Positions 1 through 8,526 of a stretch of 64,000 nucleotides of DNA are shown here, piece by piece. Source of the stretch: Sphingobium terrigena (GTDB lineage Bacteria; Pseudomonadota; Alphaproteobacteria; Sphingomonadales; Sphingomonadaceae); contig NZ_QVRA01000005.1 in NCBI RefSeq assembly GCF_003591655.1, forward strand, positions 186,001 to 250,000. Direction: 5' to 3'. The notes under the pieces are model-generated. The model searched no databases, was not told the origin of the DNA, and saw only the letters and a list, made by a program, of their open reading frames with translations. Made by a program: the position numbers and the translations under genes. Positions within the stretch are counted from its first letter, which is position 1. Each line of letters starts with the position of its first letter.

Positions 1-1
1 C

Positions 2-421
2 GACGGCATCGCCGACATACGGCGCGAACTGGCGTTGAAGGCGACCGACTGCCCGTTCTGGCGTCATGCCGTCTTCGCTGCCATCATGGCCGTCATGGTG
101 TTCGCGTCCGGTCTGAATCTGTTGCCGCAGGCCGCGCTGAGCATTGCCGGATTGGCAGGGGTCGCCTGGGTCGCCATGGACGACCGGCGCCGCTACGGCA
201 TGTTCATCAACGGCTATCGCAAGGGACGGACGCTGCCCGTCTCTCTGGCCCTGCTCGCGGCGACGCTCGGCGCGGTGGCGTTCGAATATCATGCGCGTTT
301 CGCCGGTCTGTCTCTCACGGTGAAGCTCGCGATCGCGGGAATCGCTTTCCTTGTGGCGCTGGAGGCGAGTTATGCCTGGAATCGCGCCTATCGCCACGAA
401 CTGCTCGATGCCGCCGCATGA
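2..421 (+). CDS. Multi-pass membrane protein, 5' end outside the window
   Basis: The reading frame is open from the first base, so the N-terminus lies outside the window; a TTG at 35 is the first possible internal start but the frame continues upstream of it. About 128 to 139 residues are visible, with four hydrophobic segments likely to span the membrane (near VFAAIMAVMVFASGL, LSIAGLAGVAWVAM, VSLALLAATLGAVAF and LAIAGIAFLVAL). The final ATGA overlaps the start of a winged-helix regulator, so the two are probably translated together and work as a pair. I do not recognise a family with a known function. Confidence 0.6.
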   Translation, partial: DGIADIRRELALKATDCPFWRHAVFAAIMAVMVFASGLNLLPQAALSIAGLAGVAWVAMDDRRRYGMFINGYRKGRTLPVSLALLAATLGAVAFEYHARFAGLSLTVKLAIAGIAFLVALEASYAWNRAYRHELLDAAA

Positions 422-723
422 GCGTGGACGGAATCGACATGGTGCTGCACCCGCCGAGCAGGCTGCAGATCGCCGCACTGCTCGCCAAGGTCAGCGAGTT
501 GGAGTTTGCCAAGCTGCGTGAACTGACAAAAGTCAGCGATTCAGTGCTGTCAAAACATCTCACCGCCTTGGGGGACGCAGGCTATGTGCGCCTCCGCAAG
601 GCGGCAGTCGGAGGTCGCCAACGCACCTGGGCGTCACTGACATCGGCAGGCAAGCGGGCCCTTGACCGCCACGTCGCTGCTCTGCGTGCGCTCGTTGCCC
701 ATCTCCCGGCAGCGGCGGAATAG
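418..723 (+). CDS. Winged-helix transcriptional regulator (MarR-like, HTH_34 type)
   Basis: A 101-residue protein with the layout of a small winged-helix DNA-binding domain. An N-terminal helix (PPSRLQIAALLA) leads into a helix-turn-helix (FAKLRELTKVSDSVLSKHL) and a wing (GYVRLRKAAVGGRQRTW), followed by a C-terminal helix. This matches single-domain regulators often annotated as winged-helix DNA-binding or ArsR/MarR-like. It overlaps the upstream membrane-protein gene by four bases, so it may control its own operon or sense through that partner; this is inference from position. No ligand-binding domain is present. Confidence 0.8.
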   Translation: MSVDGIDMVLHPPSRLQIAALLAKVSELEFAKLRELTKVSDSVLSKHLTALGDAGYVRLRKAAVGGRQRTWASLTSAGKRALDRHVAALRALVAHLPAAAE

Positions 724-1005
724 GAAGTCAGTCGGACAGGGCGCTTTGCTACTCGACAAGACAAGCTACACCGGCTCGGCGCCACGGCAACTGACGCGTT
801 GACGGTCTCAGGCCCCGTTCGGATTGCTGCGCCCAGCCGCTGCGCAGTCTCGCTGGCCTCCCGTTGGTTCGTCACTCAGCGCATCGGGCAACGGAGCGGC
901 CCGGATTCGGGCGAGCGAGGCAAGCAGATCGGATTCGGCCTCATAGCATCCTTCTTGCGGACACCAGGCTTTTTCGCATTCGGTTCGACCTTCATCTGTT
1001 CGTAG

Positions 1006-1422
1006 TCAGACGGTCATGCCGTTCTCCGCCTGGCCGGTGCATGAGGCGATCGGCGAAGGCGAGAGGTGCAACCGCACGCCCAGGGCGTCGAGCGTGCCCG
1101 CGCAATGCACCACGGTCATGGTCAGAGAAGGATCGGGATGGAAGGATTGCCGGTAGCTCGCGATCCGCTGCGCCAGCGCCAGCCAGCCCAGCAGGGTGAG
1201 TTCACCGGGGCTGAGATACGGCGTTCCGGGCCGGTGGATCACCAGCACATTGCGGGTAGCGAGATCGCGCAGCCTGGCGAATTGCATTGCGGGCATGGCG
1301 TCGCGCCCTTCCTCTGCTTCGCCCCGGATCAGGTGAATGACCCGCTGCTCGACCAACGAGCGGCGGCGCAGCACCAGTCTTGCGGGACGTGGAGCGCTGG
1401 CGGAGGTCGTCGCTCGATTCAT
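1006..1422 (-). CDS. Unknown protein, last gene of the iron-uptake operon
   Basis: A 138-residue protein that I do not recognise. The ATG at 1422 overlaps the stop of the upstream tonB gene (ATGA), which makes it the likely start and ties the gene to the iron-uptake operon. It has a basic N-terminus (residues 10-30), no clear signal peptide and one weakly hydrophobic stretch near residues 72-88 (SPGELTLLGWLALAQRI). Because every upstream gene in the operon concerns ferric-siderophore uptake, a role there is plausible, but this rests only on position. Confidence 0.6.
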   Translation of the reverse strand: MNRATTSASAPRPARLVLRRRSLVEQRVIHLIRGEAEEGRDAMPAMQFARLRDLATRNVLVIHRPGTPYLSPGELTLLGWLALAQRIASYRQSFHPDPSLTMTVVHCAGTLDALGVRLHLSPSPIASCTGQAENGMTV

Positions 1423-2234
1423 CGCCGTGCCGCGCTCAAGAAATATTCGACCGGGACCATCAGCTCGAGCGTGTCGCCGGGTTTGTCGTCGGGCGGTTTG
1501 GGCAGCGGCGATGCCCGTTTTGCGAGCGCAACCGCTTCCCGGTCCAGTTCCGGGAAACCGCAGGACCGTTCCAGCCGTACCGACAGCACCTTGCCGTCGC
1601 GGTCCATGACGAAGCGGATATAGGGCACGCCCTGTTCCCGCCGCGCCATCGCCGCACGGGGATAGCGGCGTTGCTTCTGCAAGGCGGCCAGAACGCGGCC
1701 TTCCCAAGCGTCCGGGCCGTTGCTCGCTACCTGCGGAGCCGGCGGCGCGGGCACGGTTTTGGGCGCGGCCGTCTCCGGCTCCACCGGGCCGGGATCGACG
1801 GGTTTGGGCGTCACGACCGGGATCGGCACGGAGACCTCCGAGATCGGAACGAGGGTGCGTTCGACCGGCTGAACCTTTGGCGGCTGGGGTTGCTTCTCCT
1901 TCTTCTCGACCGGCCTCGGCGCTTCCTTTTCCTCCGGTGGGGTTTCTTGCGGTGAAGCTGGCAGGGTCACGTCGAACACGCTCAAGGCCGGCTTTGCGGG
2001 CGGCGCGGTATAGGTGTGCCATGTGAGCAAGGCGCCGCCGAGGACCAAGAGCGCGATCACCGAGACGCCGCCCATGCCGAACAACCGCGTGCCGAGGCTC
2101 ATGGGTTGATCGGCATAGCGCGTCGGTTGCCGGACAGGTTCCGGCGTAGGCGCAGGAGGCATGTCCGCTGCCGCACTGTCATCCGGCACGGCCTCGCGCT
2201 CGGCGCGCTGGGGCTGTGGCGTGATCAGGGTCAT
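1419..2234 (-). CDS. tonB: Energy transducer TonB
   Basis: A 271-residue TonB-type protein. A cytoplasmic N-terminal stretch of about 50 residues precedes one membrane helix (about 52-72). A proline- and charge-rich spacer with KEKQPQPPK and VTPKPVDPGPVEP (about 90-170) would cross the periplasm. The C-terminal TonB domain (about 180-267) carries the typical YPRAA and GxVxxVRLxRSCG-like pattern. TonB passes energy from the inner membrane to outer-membrane receptors, here presumably the receptor of the same operon. The N-terminal tail before the membrane helix is longer than in E. coli TonB. No exbB or exbD is in the window, so it must use proteins encoded elsewhere. Confidence 0.9.
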   Translation of the reverse strand: MTLITPQPQRAEREAVPDDSAAADMPPAPTPEPVRQPTRYADQPMSLGTRLFGMGGVSVIALLVLGGALLTWHTYTAPPAKPALSVFDVTLPASPQETPPEEKEAPRPVEKKEKQPQPPKVQPVERTLVPISEVSVPIPVVTPKPVDPGPVEPETAAPKTVPAPPAPQVASNGPDAWEGRVLAALQKQRRYPRAAMARREQGVPYIRFVMDRDGKVLSVRLERSCGFPELDREAVALAKRASPLPKPPDDKPGDTLELMVPVEYFLSAARR

Positions 2235-2539
2235 CCTTTCGCCCCCGGCAACATCAGCATCACCGCAAGACCTGTCGGAACGGCGAAGGCCAGCAGCCAA
2301 CCCCAGGCGCGGGCCGCGCTGCGGACGTGGAATGCCGCCATCGCGATGGCGGCGAAAATCGCAAAGCTCGCCAGCGTCGCGGCTGTCACGGCTTCCACAC
2401 GATCCATGCCGATCAGGGCGAGCAGCAGCGACAGGGCCACGGTGACGAGCGAGGTCAGGCCATAGCCCCCCAACGTGCCCGCCAAGGTGCGGAAGGCAAC
2501 CGACCAGCGCCCGCGTGCCTGTTCGCTCAGGCGCATCAT
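2231..2539 (-). CDS. DUF3649 family membrane protein (iron-uptake associated)
   Basis: A 102-residue membrane protein with three hydrophobic helices (starting near LAGTLGGYGL, VTAATLASFA and WGWLLAFAVP). The pattern resembles the DUF3649 family, which is found next to PepSY and TonB-receptor genes. I chose the ATG at 2539 because it overlaps the stop of the upstream DUF3325 gene (ATGA); a second ATG follows at once. Its own stop overlaps the tonB start. The biochemical function of the family is not established; a supporting role in siderophore-iron handling at the inner membrane is inferred from its neighbours. Confidence 0.8.
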   Translation of the reverse strand: MMRLSEQARGRWSVAFRTLAGTLGGYGLTSLVTVALSLLLALIGMDRVEAVTAATLASFAIFAAIAMAAFHVRSAARAWGWLLAFAVPTGLAVMLMLPGAKG

Positions 2540-2826
2540 GGCCGGACCTTCCGTCTGAACCGGTCGCGATTGGTGTTGACGACAACGACCAGCGCGGCCG
2601 CCACGGTCAACCATCCGAACCAGGCCACCGCGCCATAAGCCCACCCACGGCCGGACCCCGCCACGACGAAGGCGAGCGCCAGCATCGTGAAGCCCGAGAG
2701 GCGTAAGGCGCGGCGCTGCATGGGAAACAGCTTGCGGCCAAGCCAATCCTGCTGATGGCGGGGCATGGCGAGCAGCAGCAGGGCGAGGCCGCCCAGCGAC
2801 ACCAGGAAGGTTGCGATATGGATCAT
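2536..2826 (-). CDS. DUF3325 family membrane protein (iron-uptake associated)
   Basis: A 96-residue inner-membrane protein. An N-terminal helix (residues 3-20) is followed by the motif MPRHQQDWLGRKL and two further helices (about 44-58 and 64-83), then a basic tail. This order, especially the RHQ-type loop after the first helix, is typical of DUF3325. The start at 2826 overlaps the PepSY stop (ATGA), which decides it over earlier in-frame codons inside the PepSY gene. The family usually travels with PepSY and DUF3649 genes in TonB-receptor operons; its molecular task is unknown. Confidence 0.82.
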   Translation of the reverse strand: MIHIATFLVSLGGLALLLLAMPRHQQDWLGRKLFPMQRRALRLSGFTMLALAFVVAGSGRGWAYGAVAWFGWLTVAAALVVVVNTNRDRFRRKVRP

Positions 2827-4376
2827 AGTACCTCCAGCAGTGCGCGCGTCTTGCGGCGGGTTGCCGCCTTTGGCTTGTGAGCCGCGACCTTCCATGCCGC
2901 GAGCGTGAAGGCCGCGGCCGTCGCCAGCATCATGAGGTCGAAGCCAACAAATAGCCAATCGCGGGCGATCAGGCTGGAGATCAGACCGCGCTCCGTGGTG
3001 AAGGCGCTGACGATCGGCACCAGCGCATAGAGGATCGCGCAGACGGCCAGCGCCTCGATCCATGCGTGCCTGGCCGGGCGCGCGATCGTCCAGACGAACA
3101 GGCCGCCCCAGGCGATGAACAGGCTGTTGATCTCCCAATCGGCGCGATGATCGAGACCGCCAGCCAACAGCCGGTTGGCGAGGAAATAGACCGCGATTCC
3201 GGCGGGAGCGCCAGCGATCACGCCAATGTTCAGCCGCTCGACCAACCGAAAACCGAAATGCGGGTGAGCCGGATCGGCCAGCTTCGCGCGGCGCTTGACC
3301 GTCCAGAGGACAAGGCCGCTTGCGATCATCACCGTGCCACCCGCACCGGACAGGAAATAGAGCCAGCGCAGCGCCGGATTGGCAAAGCGTCCCGCATGAA
3401 GGCCGATCATCACGCCGGCGGTGGCCGATGCCGGCCCTGGTTGGGGCGGCCGTTGCAGAATCTCGCCGGTAACGCCGCTCAAATAGAGCGTGCCATATTC
3501 ATAGCGGATTTGATCGGGAAGCAGCTGTATCTCGACAATGGCGGCCGCGTCGCCGGGGTTCCTGATCGTGACGTAGCCGGGCGTGAAACCGTCCCTTGCA
3601 GTGTGGGCACGTTCGACCAATTCACCTAGCGGCGCTGACGGCGCGGCTATCCCGCTCGCCTTGCTCTGCGGTCCCGATGGCAGAGCGGCTTCGGCAAAGG
3701 TTTCCGGGTCCGGGAAATTGGCGCTGATCGCCCAGGGCATCGCCATGAACAGCAGTGTCGCCAACCCGGTATAGGTAATCATCAGATGGAACGGCAGCGC
3801 CAGGACGCCGGTCACATTGTGCGTGTCGAGCCAGCTTCGCTGTCCCTTGCCAAGCCGCAGCAGGAAGAAATCGGCGAAGATCTTCTTGTGCGTGACGACG
3901 CCGGACAGCAGCGTCACCAGCATCGCCAGCGCGGCCAGGATCACCAGATAACGTCCCAGCCACCATGGCATATAGTGCAACTCATAGTGAAAATTGTAGA
4001 GGAACCCGCCGCCCTCCGTGTCGCGCAAGACGACCTCGCGCCCGCTGACCGGATCGAGCGTTGCACCGCCGCCTTTCCCTGCGCTCCCTTCGCGTGGCTC
4101 CCAGGAAACCCACAACCCACTACCTCCGTGCAAGGGTGGCAGGGCCAGGCTCCAGCTTGCCGCATCGGGAGCACGAGCGGCCAGGAAGCGTGACGCATTA
4201 TCGAGCGCCGCGTCCTTTACCTCGCCGCGCCCAAGCTCCGGCCGCATCCATTCCGAAATCTCCCGCTGGAAATAGGCTGTAGTGCCGAACAGGAAGATGA
4301 TGAACATCAGCCATCCCGGCACCAGCCCGGCCCAGCTATGGAGCGATGCCATCGACTGGCGGAAGCCCGGCTTCAT
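2823..4376 (-). CDS. PepSY-domain membrane protein, putative ferric-siderophore reductase
   Basis: A 517-residue protein of the PepSY-associated TM helix family (PiuB/FoxB-like). The opening HSWAGLVPGWLMFIIFLFGT is the family's first membrane helix. A large periplasmic part follows, and then several more helices (near YLVILAALAMLVTLL, LMITYTGLATLLFM, GGTVMIASGLVLWTV and four near the C-terminus). Relatives reduce ferric siderophores at the inner membrane so that iron is released. It lies 18 bases after the receptor gene and overlaps DUF3325 by four bases. Conserved histidines in the helices (for example in LPFHLMITY) could bind heme, as suggested for related reductases; that point is inference. 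Confidence 0.87.
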   Translation of the reverse strand: MKPGFRQSMASLHSWAGLVPGWLMFIIFLFGTTAYFQREISEWMRPELGRGEVKDAALDNASRFLAARAPDAASWSLALPPLHGGSGLWVSWEPREGSAGKGGGATLDPVSGREVVLRDTEGGGFLYNFHYELHYMPWWLGRYLVILAALAMLVTLLSGVVTHKKIFADFFLLRLGKGQRSWLDTHNVTGVLALPFHLMITYTGLATLLFMAMPWAISANFPDPETFAEAALPSGPQSKASGIAAPSAPLGELVERAHTARDGFTPGYVTIRNPGDAAAIVEIQLLPDQIRYEYGTLYLSGVTGEILQRPPQPGPASATAGVMIGLHAGRFANPALRWLYFLSGAGGTVMIASGLVLWTVKRRAKLADPAHPHFGFRLVERLNIGVIAGAPAGIAVYFLANRLLAGGLDHRADWEINSLFIAWGGLFVWTIARPARHAWIEALAVCAILYALVPIVSAFTTERGLISSLIARDWLFVGFDLMMLATAAAFTLAAWKVAAHKPKAATRRKTRALLEVL

Positions 4377-4394
4377 CTCGGCCTCCTGCCACGA

Positions 4395-6803
4395 TCAGAA
4401 ATCGAACGTCGCCGACAGCAGGAATGTTCGCGGCTGCGAAACCGTCAACGCACCGAAGGGATACCAGTAGTCGCTGCCAGCGACGTTCTGGACATCGAAA
4501 CGGACGGTTATCGGTCGATCATCCCAAGCCTTGAAGGCATAGCGCGCGCCAAGGTCAACCCGTGTGGCGGAAGGAAGCACTTGCGTGTTGGCGGCGTCGT
4601 AGAACGACTTGCCGGTGTGGTTGACGCGCCCGGTCAGGGTGAACCCGGACAAGGGCGTGTCCCATTCGCCGCTGAGCGCGAAATTGACGGTCGGCGTGCC
4701 TACCGGCCTGTTTCCGTCATAAGCGCCATCCTGGGTTTTCTTCAATTCCGGGTCCATGAGCATGACGCCGCCCTGCAACCGCACGCCTTTTACCGGCTCC
4801 CCGAAGACATTGATCTCGATGCCGCGATTGATCTGTTTCCCATCCAGAGTCAGCGTCGGCAAAGAGGTTCCCGGGACCGAGATGTAACCCGGAACGGTGA
4901 TCTCGAAGGCGCTGATGGTAGTGGCCAGCATGCCCCAGTCGGCCTTGATGCCGACCTCATGCTGCTTGTACCTGTTGGGTGGGAATGTTTCGCCGGCGTT
5001 GGCATATTCGACACCAGCAATCTCGCCGCCCTCCAGACCTTCGATATAGCTTGTGTAGAGCGAGATATTCTTAAGTGGCTTGACCACCAGCGCATAGATC
5101 GGGGTCCAAGCTTTGGCGTCACCAACCTCCTGACGACGCGCGCCAATTGTCAATTGCACGCGCTCTTCCAGGACCGAAACGGTATCCGCGATACCCACGC
5201 CAGATTGATTGGTCGTAGCAATATATTCTGCCGGATATATTATCGCTCCCTGATCCGGGACATTCGATTTTTCATAGATATTGGTTTCAAAAGAGGCATA
5301 GTCATAATTGCCGGAGAAATAATATTTGTGCGTGAATTTCGTGAAATCGAAATTCAGCTTGTGGTGGAGCGGCCCGGTGTCGAATTCTGACCTGATTCCA
5401 GCTTGCCACGTGTAAATTATCGTCTTCTCATGCTCTGCGAAGGCCGAGCCATTCGCATCGCCATCTATATTATATATTGATGAAATGAATCCATATTCGG
5501 ACCATTCATTGTTGCTGGTCGCGAATGAAGCAAAGGCCGTTACATTGTCGATTATATCGACTTCTCCCTGGACCATCCCATATTTTGTCTTTCTATCCTG
5601 ATAGGTCCAGGGCGGGGAATAGTTGCTGCTCGATTCAGGGGCGCGCGGAACCGGAACGCCGCTGTCCACAAAGAGAAACCGCCTCACTCCGTCTATTCTT
5701 GCATCGTCATAGCCCAAATCGGCAGTGAGGCGCACCCGTTCACTCCGATAATCCAGCCCGAGGCTCGCCATGCCGAGCTTCTCGCTGTTATGCTCGAGTG
5801 CGGTGTCGCCGGCGCGATATCTCCCGTTGAAGCGGAGGCCGAACTCCTTGTTTTCACCAAAGCGGCGGCCGAAATCGAGATGTCCTCCGAACTCCGCGTC
5901 GGAGGCGTAGGTTGTCGTAAGCCGGGTTATCGGCTCATCCGGCGCGCGTTTCGTCACGAGATTGATCGTGCCGCCCACGGTGTTGCCCGTTGGCCCCGTC
6001 CCGTGCAAGAACGCACTCGGCCCTTTCAGCACGTCGACCCGCTCTAAACTCTCGGGGGCGACGCCCAATATGCCGTAGACCCCGTTGACCGTGGCGCGTC
6101 CGTTGTTGGTGCCGTTGTTGGTGAAACCACGAATGGTGACTTCCTCGAAGGCGCCGCTGCGATAGCTGTCAATGGTGACCGAAGGATCGTTGGTCAGCAG
6201 GTCCACGATCGACTGGGTTTGCTGGTTTTCGATGAGCTTCGACGTGTAGCTGCTCTGGTTGAACGGCGCGTCCATGAAGTCGCGATTGCCGAGAACACCG
6301 AGCCGCCCACCGCGCGCGACCAGCCCTCCGGCATAAGCTTCGGGTTGGTTGCCGATCACCGCTTGTGGCGGGACATAGGCGCCAGCTTCTCCGCTGGCTC
6401 CCTCGACCCGGACAGGGCCGAGCTGGATCGCGCCTTCCGCCGATCGCGGGGCCGCTTCCAGCGTGAAGATGTTCGCCCCTGTCTGGCGGAAGGTCACGCC
6501 CGAGCCGGCGAGCAGCCGGGAAAGACCTTCCGCCACGCCATATTGTCCTTGCAGCCCAGCCGAACTGCGGCCCTGGGTCAGGGCGGCGTCATAGAGGATT
6601 TGCGCGCCGCTCTGCTCGGCGAAGCTGTTGATCGTATCGGCGAGCGAACCGGCTGGAATGTTGTAGCTGCGTGCCGCCTGCGCTGCTGCCGGGCTGGGAA
6701 TGGCAAGAACGGCCGTTGCAAGGCCCGTGGTAGTGAGAAGGAGCGCACCCAGTGCGGAACGCCATGGGCGGGCATGGGTGGTTTGGCTGGACTTTGAAAT
6801 CAC
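4395..6803 (-). CDS. TonB-dependent siderophore receptor with N-terminal signalling (STN) domain
   Basis: An outer-membrane receptor of the FecA/FpvA kind. With the GTG at 6803 it has 802 residues; a GGGGGA Shine-Dalgarno sequence lies nine bases upstream and a normal signal peptide follows (LGALLLTTTGLATAVLA, ending near AAAQA). In-frame starts at 6866 and 6929 (the latter overlapping the fecR stop) are possible but would put a Fur-like site inside the gene. Next come an STN domain (SYNIPAGSLADTINSFAEQS), a plug with EEVTIRGF and ERVDVLKGPSAFLHG, and a long beta-barrel ending in ATFDF, with the aromatic last residue expected for outer-membrane insertion. The STN domain should signal to the FecR-like protein. 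The substrate is unknown but is likely a ferric siderophore. Confidence 0.93.
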   Translation of the reverse strand: MISKSSQTTHARPWRSALGALLLTTTGLATAVLAIPSPAAAQAARSYNIPAGSLADTINSFAEQSGAQILYDAALTQGRSSAGLQGQYGVAEGLSRLLAGSGVTFRQTGANIFTLEAAPRSAEGAIQLGPVRVEGASGEAGAYVPPQAVIGNQPEAYAGGLVARGGRLGVLGNRDFMDAPFNQSSYTSKLIENQQTQSIVDLLTNDPSVTIDSYRSGAFEEVTIRGFTNNGTNNGRATVNGVYGILGVAPESLERVDVLKGPSAFLHGTGPTGNTVGGTINLVTKRAPDEPITRLTTTYASDAEFGGHLDFGRRFGENKEFGLRFNGRYRAGDTALEHNSEKLGMASLGLDYRSERVRLTADLGYDDARIDGVRRFLFVDSGVPVPRAPESSSNYSPPWTYQDRKTKYGMVQGEVDIIDNVTAFASFATSNNEWSEYGFISSIYNIDGDANGSAFAEHEKTIIYTWQAGIRSEFDTGPLHHKLNFDFTKFTHKYYFSGNYDYASFETNIYEKSNVPDQGAIIYPAEYIATTNQSGVGIADTVSVLEERVQLTIGARRQEVGDAKAWTPIYALVVKPLKNISLYTSYIEGLEGGEIAGVEYANAGETFPPNRYKQHEVGIKADWGMLATTISAFEITVPGYISVPGTSLPTLTLDGKQINRGIEINVFGEPVKGVRLQGGVMLMDPELKKTQDGAYDGNRPVGTPTVNFALSGEWDTPLSGFTLTGRVNHTGKSFYDAANTQVLPSATRVDLGARYAFKAWDDRPITVRFDVQNVAGSDYWYPFGALTVSQPRTFLLSATFDF

Positions 6804-6847
6804 GCTGGTGGTTCCCCCGACTGCTGTAATGACGCGGGCACTTTCGC

Positions 6848-6868
6848 TAATGCGAATTGCCCTCATTA
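6848..6868. promoter_or_regulatory. Fur-box-like palindrome upstream of the receptor gene
   Basis: An imperfect palindrome with TAATG and CATTA at its ends and GCGAAT in the left half. It matches the classical Fur consensus (AATGAGAATNATTCTCATT) at about 15 of 19 positions by eye. It lies about 45 bases before the GTG start of the receptor, between fecR and the receptor, where an iron-responsive promoter would be expected. Confidence 0.5.
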
Positions 6869-6928
6869 AGACAGACTGTCGGGGTCGCGATTTGGAAACC
6901 TTGCGCGGAAAATTTTCCGGACCACCCA

Positions 6929-7882
6929 TCAGGCGTGAAGCAGGATGATCCGATCGGTGAGGCGGGTCGAACCGATGCCCAGCGTGCGTTGAAGAACGTC
7001 GATCGCCCCCACCGGATCACGGATGTCGAATGTGCCGCTGACGGGACGCCGGGCCACATCCTCGCCGACCACGCGGATATAGCCGCGATGATAGCGGGCG
7101 ATTTCGGCGACGACCTCACCCAGCGGACGATTGACCACCCGTATGCGCCCACGGGTCCAGGCATCGGCGTCGGCCACCACGACCCGCTGTGGCTGGTCCA
7201 GGCTTTCCGCATCGTAGCCGATCGCTTGCCCTTCGCGCAGCACGGCCGATTGTCGGGCTATCGCGACCCGCACACTATGTTCCGTGACGGTGACGCGCGC
7301 GCCATCGCCGGCCCGGCGTACGATGAAGCGCGTGCCCAGCGCCGTGCTGGTGCCGCTGCCCGCATTCACGGAGAAAGGATGCCGGGGATCGCGTGCGACC
7401 TGAAAGGCGGCTTCCCCCTTCAAAAGTCGCACCGTCCGTCCATCGGACGTAAACGTGATGGCGCTGTCCGTGTCGAGCATGGCGGTCGAGCCGTCCGGCA
7501 GCCTGATTTCGCGAATCTCGCCCGTCGCGGTTATGGCATCGGCCCGCAAGCGCGTCGCGATGTCGCTGTCCATGATAGCGACCAGTGCGAGGCTGGCCGC
7601 AAGCGCACCGCCGATCCATTGGCGATGACGCCCGCGCGTCAGCTGCGGCCAGCGCCTTTTACTCCGGCGCTCAGCGGATGGGGTAGGCGCAAGCGTCTCC
7701 GCATTCAGGAAGCGCCACACCGCCTGCGCCCGCCCATAGGCCTCGGCATGTTGCGGATCCGCGGCCAGCCATCGGACGAAGCGCGCTTCGTCCTCGGGGG
7801 TCATGTCGCCGGATTCCTGCTCCGCGAACCATTGTGCCGCTTGCCTGTTGATTTCGTTCGGGATGGGCTGCTCCCCATGCAT
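6929..7882 (-). CDS. FecR-like anti-sigma factor / transmembrane sensor
   Basis: A 317-residue FecR-family protein from the ATG at 7882, which has GGAG eight bases upstream. A cytoplasmic N-terminal DUF4880 region (NRQAAQWFAEQESGDMTPED, EARFVRWLAADPQHAEAY) precedes one membrane helix (IGGALAASLALVAIM). The periplasmic FecR domain (IREIRLPDGSTAMLDTDSAI, RLLKGEAAFQVARDPRHPF, ALGTRFIVRR) follows, with a C-terminal DUF4974-like part (GEVVAEIARYHRG). FecR proteins relay the state of the receptor's STN domain to the cognate ECF sigma factor. It sits 96 bases after the sigma gene and just before the receptor gene, the standard order. Confidence 0.92.
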   Translation of the reverse strand: MHGEQPIPNEINRQAAQWFAEQESGDMTPEDEARFVRWLAADPQHAEAYGRAQAVWRFLNAETLAPTPSAERRSKRRWPQLTRGRHRQWIGGALAASLALVAIMDSDIATRLRADAITATGEIREIRLPDGSTAMLDTDSAITFTSDGRTVRLLKGEAAFQVARDPRHPFSVNAGSGTSTALGTRFIVRRAGDGARVTVTEHSVRVAIARQSAVLREGQAIGYDAESLDQPQRVVVADADAWTRGRIRVVNRPLGEVVAEIARYHRGYIRVVGEDVARRPVSGTFDIRDPVGAIDVLQRTLGIGSTRLTDRIILLHA

Positions 7883-7978
7883 TACGGTGTCTCCGGCAGC
7901 GGGGCGCTGTTTGCACGCCGCCAACCCTCATTTCCTATGACGACCAAGGGCAGGAAATGGAAACCCGCTCGCCCGGAT

Positions 7979-8488
7979 TCATGCGTCCGTATCGAGCCGG
8001 TCGAGACAATGCGTCATGGCCTGCGCGATATAGCGTGTGACCATCTGGCGGCTGATCCCGAGCCGGGAAGCGATTTCGCCGGGAGCCAGCCCCTCCACGC
8101 GCCGCATATGCAGAATCTTGCGGCAGCGCGGCGACAATTCCTTCACCGCCGACTGCACCAGATCCAGCGCCTCACGATCGAGCAGCATCTTGTCCGCAAG
8201 AGGCCTGTCGTCCGCCACATTCTCGGACGGCATTCCTTCCGCGAACAGTTCGCCATGACGCCGATCGGCTTTCGCGCGATCTACCGCTAGGTTGGTGGCC
8301 AGCCTGAACAGATACGCCCGCTTGTTGGCGATCGGCGGATCGTCCTCAATGCGCTGGACGCGCAGCCACAGGCTCTGTGTCACGTCCTCCGCCTTCGGCC
8401 TGTCCCGCAAGATGCGCTCGCTCAACCGCAGCAGCGACGAGCGCTCGGCAAGCAGCAAATGCGTCAGGGCAACAGCGTTGGTCGGCAT
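7979..8488 (-). CDS. FecI-like ECF RNA polymerase sigma factor
   Basis: A 169-residue extracytoplasmic-function sigma factor. Region 2 includes AEDVTQSLWLRVQRI and NKRAYLFRLATNLAVDRAKAD. Region 4 has LSPRCRKILHMRRVEGLAPGEIASRLGISRQMV, with a clear helix-turn-helix. FecI-type sigma factors direct transcription of siderophore-receptor genes when released by their FecR partner, whose gene follows. A perfect Fur-like palindrome lies 22 bases upstream of the start, so the sigma gene is probably shut off when iron is plentiful. Confidence 0.93.
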   Translation of the reverse strand: MPTNAVALTHLLLAERSSLLRLSERILRDRPKAEDVTQSLWLRVQRIEDDPPIANKRAYLFRLATNLAVDRAKADRRHGELFAEGMPSENVADDRPLADKMLLDREALDLVQSAVKELSPRCRKILHMRRVEGLAPGEIASRLGISRQMVTRYIAQAMTHCLDRLDTDA

Positions 8489-8509
8489 GGACCAAAATGA
8501 CTAAGCATG

Positions 8510-8526
8510 TTGCGATTGATTCGCAA
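8510..8526. promoter_or_regulatory. Fur-box-like palindrome upstream of fecI-like gene
   Basis: A perfect 6-5-6 inverted repeat, TTGCGA-N5-TCGCAA, 22 bases before the start of the sigma-factor gene. The half sites agree with the TGCGA-type arms of alphaproteobacterial Fur boxes. Position and shape suggest an iron-responsive operator. The same short stretch could be part of the core promoter. Confidence 0.6.

Noticed and set aside
799..1005. Short open frame between the winged-helix regulator and the iron operon
   Set aside because: It has no ribosome-binding site, no conserved pattern and lies between two convergent units; I regard 724-1005 as non-coding.
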